Shown here: in pieces, positions 61,614 through 61,712 of the stretch
Position numbering within the stretch: the stretch's first letter is position 1
Layout of the letters: each line of letters begins with the position of its first letter
Virus record (IMG/VR): IMGVR_UViG_3300027917_000003
Span: 1-61,712 of that record
DNA: 61,712 bases
Origin: a virus
Reading direction: 5' to 3' (one strand)
Notes under the pieces: model-generated
The model's database searches: none
The model's input: only the letters and a program-made list of their open reading frames with translations
Told to the model about the DNA's origin: nothing
Made by a program: the position numbers and the translations under genes

Positions 61614-61712
61614 TACTCCTTATTAGGTTCCAAGAACGCCGGACTTCATCGCCGTGTTGTTGAACGAGACGATGATGCGGTTGTACGCGGCGGTGTAGTC
61701 GTTGCCGGGGAT
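61614..61712. repeat. Terminal direct repeat, right copy (circular junction)
   Basis: Identical to bases 1-99. See the left copy. Confidence 0.95.

Overview
The window is a complete, circularly closed genome of a tailed phage with the gene set of a short-tailed (podovirus-like) virus. The last 99 bases (61614-61712) repeat the first 99 exactly, so the unit genome is 61,613 bp and the two ends are one junction between the major capsid gene and the 229-aa gene that precedes it in transcription. There is no tape-measure, sheath or tail-tube gene. Instead there are a terminase, a 764-aa portal, a scaffold-like protein, an HK97-type capsid protein, two adaptor-like proteins, a P22 gp10-like stabilisation protein, very large ejection-type proteins and several fibres. 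I see no integrase, no CI-type repressor with a protease domain, no DNA polymerase and no RNA polymerase.

The host is probably an alphaproteobacterium. The phage carries a GapR (DUF2312) homologue, a free-standing DnaA domain IV and a small protein matching the C-terminal domain of GcrA. GapR and GcrA are hallmarks of that class. Base composition is GC-rich except for two AT-rich inserts, an orphan gene at 24.4-25.1 kb and an HNH endonuclease at 58.9-59.4 kb.

Layout. (1) One leftward late block starts at GapR (13732), runs through terminase, portal, a 1326-aa polyvalent-type protein, a GroES-like protein and the scaffold, crosses the junction to the capsid gene, and continues through adaptor, fibres, lysis genes, head-tail proteins, ejection proteins and adhesin to two 2OG-Fe(II) oxygenases ending at 33554. 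(2) A rightward early block (13.9-18.0 kb) holds about twelve small genes. Its first eight are arranged as four units of promoter, gene, UUCG hairpin, gene, and each promoter has a perfect DnaA box (TTATCCACA) at a helically phased distance. (3) A leftward replication block (25.9-18.1 kb) has a small membrane protein, an HTH protein, a RuvC-like resolvase, a primase-helicase, an RNA polymerase alpha-CTD-like fusion, DUF551 proteins and Tat-type small proteins. It is interrupted at 19.4-19.7 kb by an iteron-bearing non-coding stretch that is a candidate origin. (4) A rightward block (26.0-33.6 kb) has a RecB/Cas4-like nuclease, an SSB-like protein, several HTH proteins, a secreted transglycosylase, and a translationally coupled DnaA-domain-IV/GcrA-like pair ending at an intrinsic terminator.

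How it may work together (inference). The phage lacks its own polymerases and probably relies on the host replisome and sigma70 RNA polymerase. Its small regulators look like pieces of the host cell-cycle and transcription machinery: DnaA domain IV, GcrA sigma-interaction domain, GapR and alpha-CTD. The four DnaA-box promoters are natural targets for host DnaA and for the phage DnaA-like protein, which would link early transcription to the host replication state.
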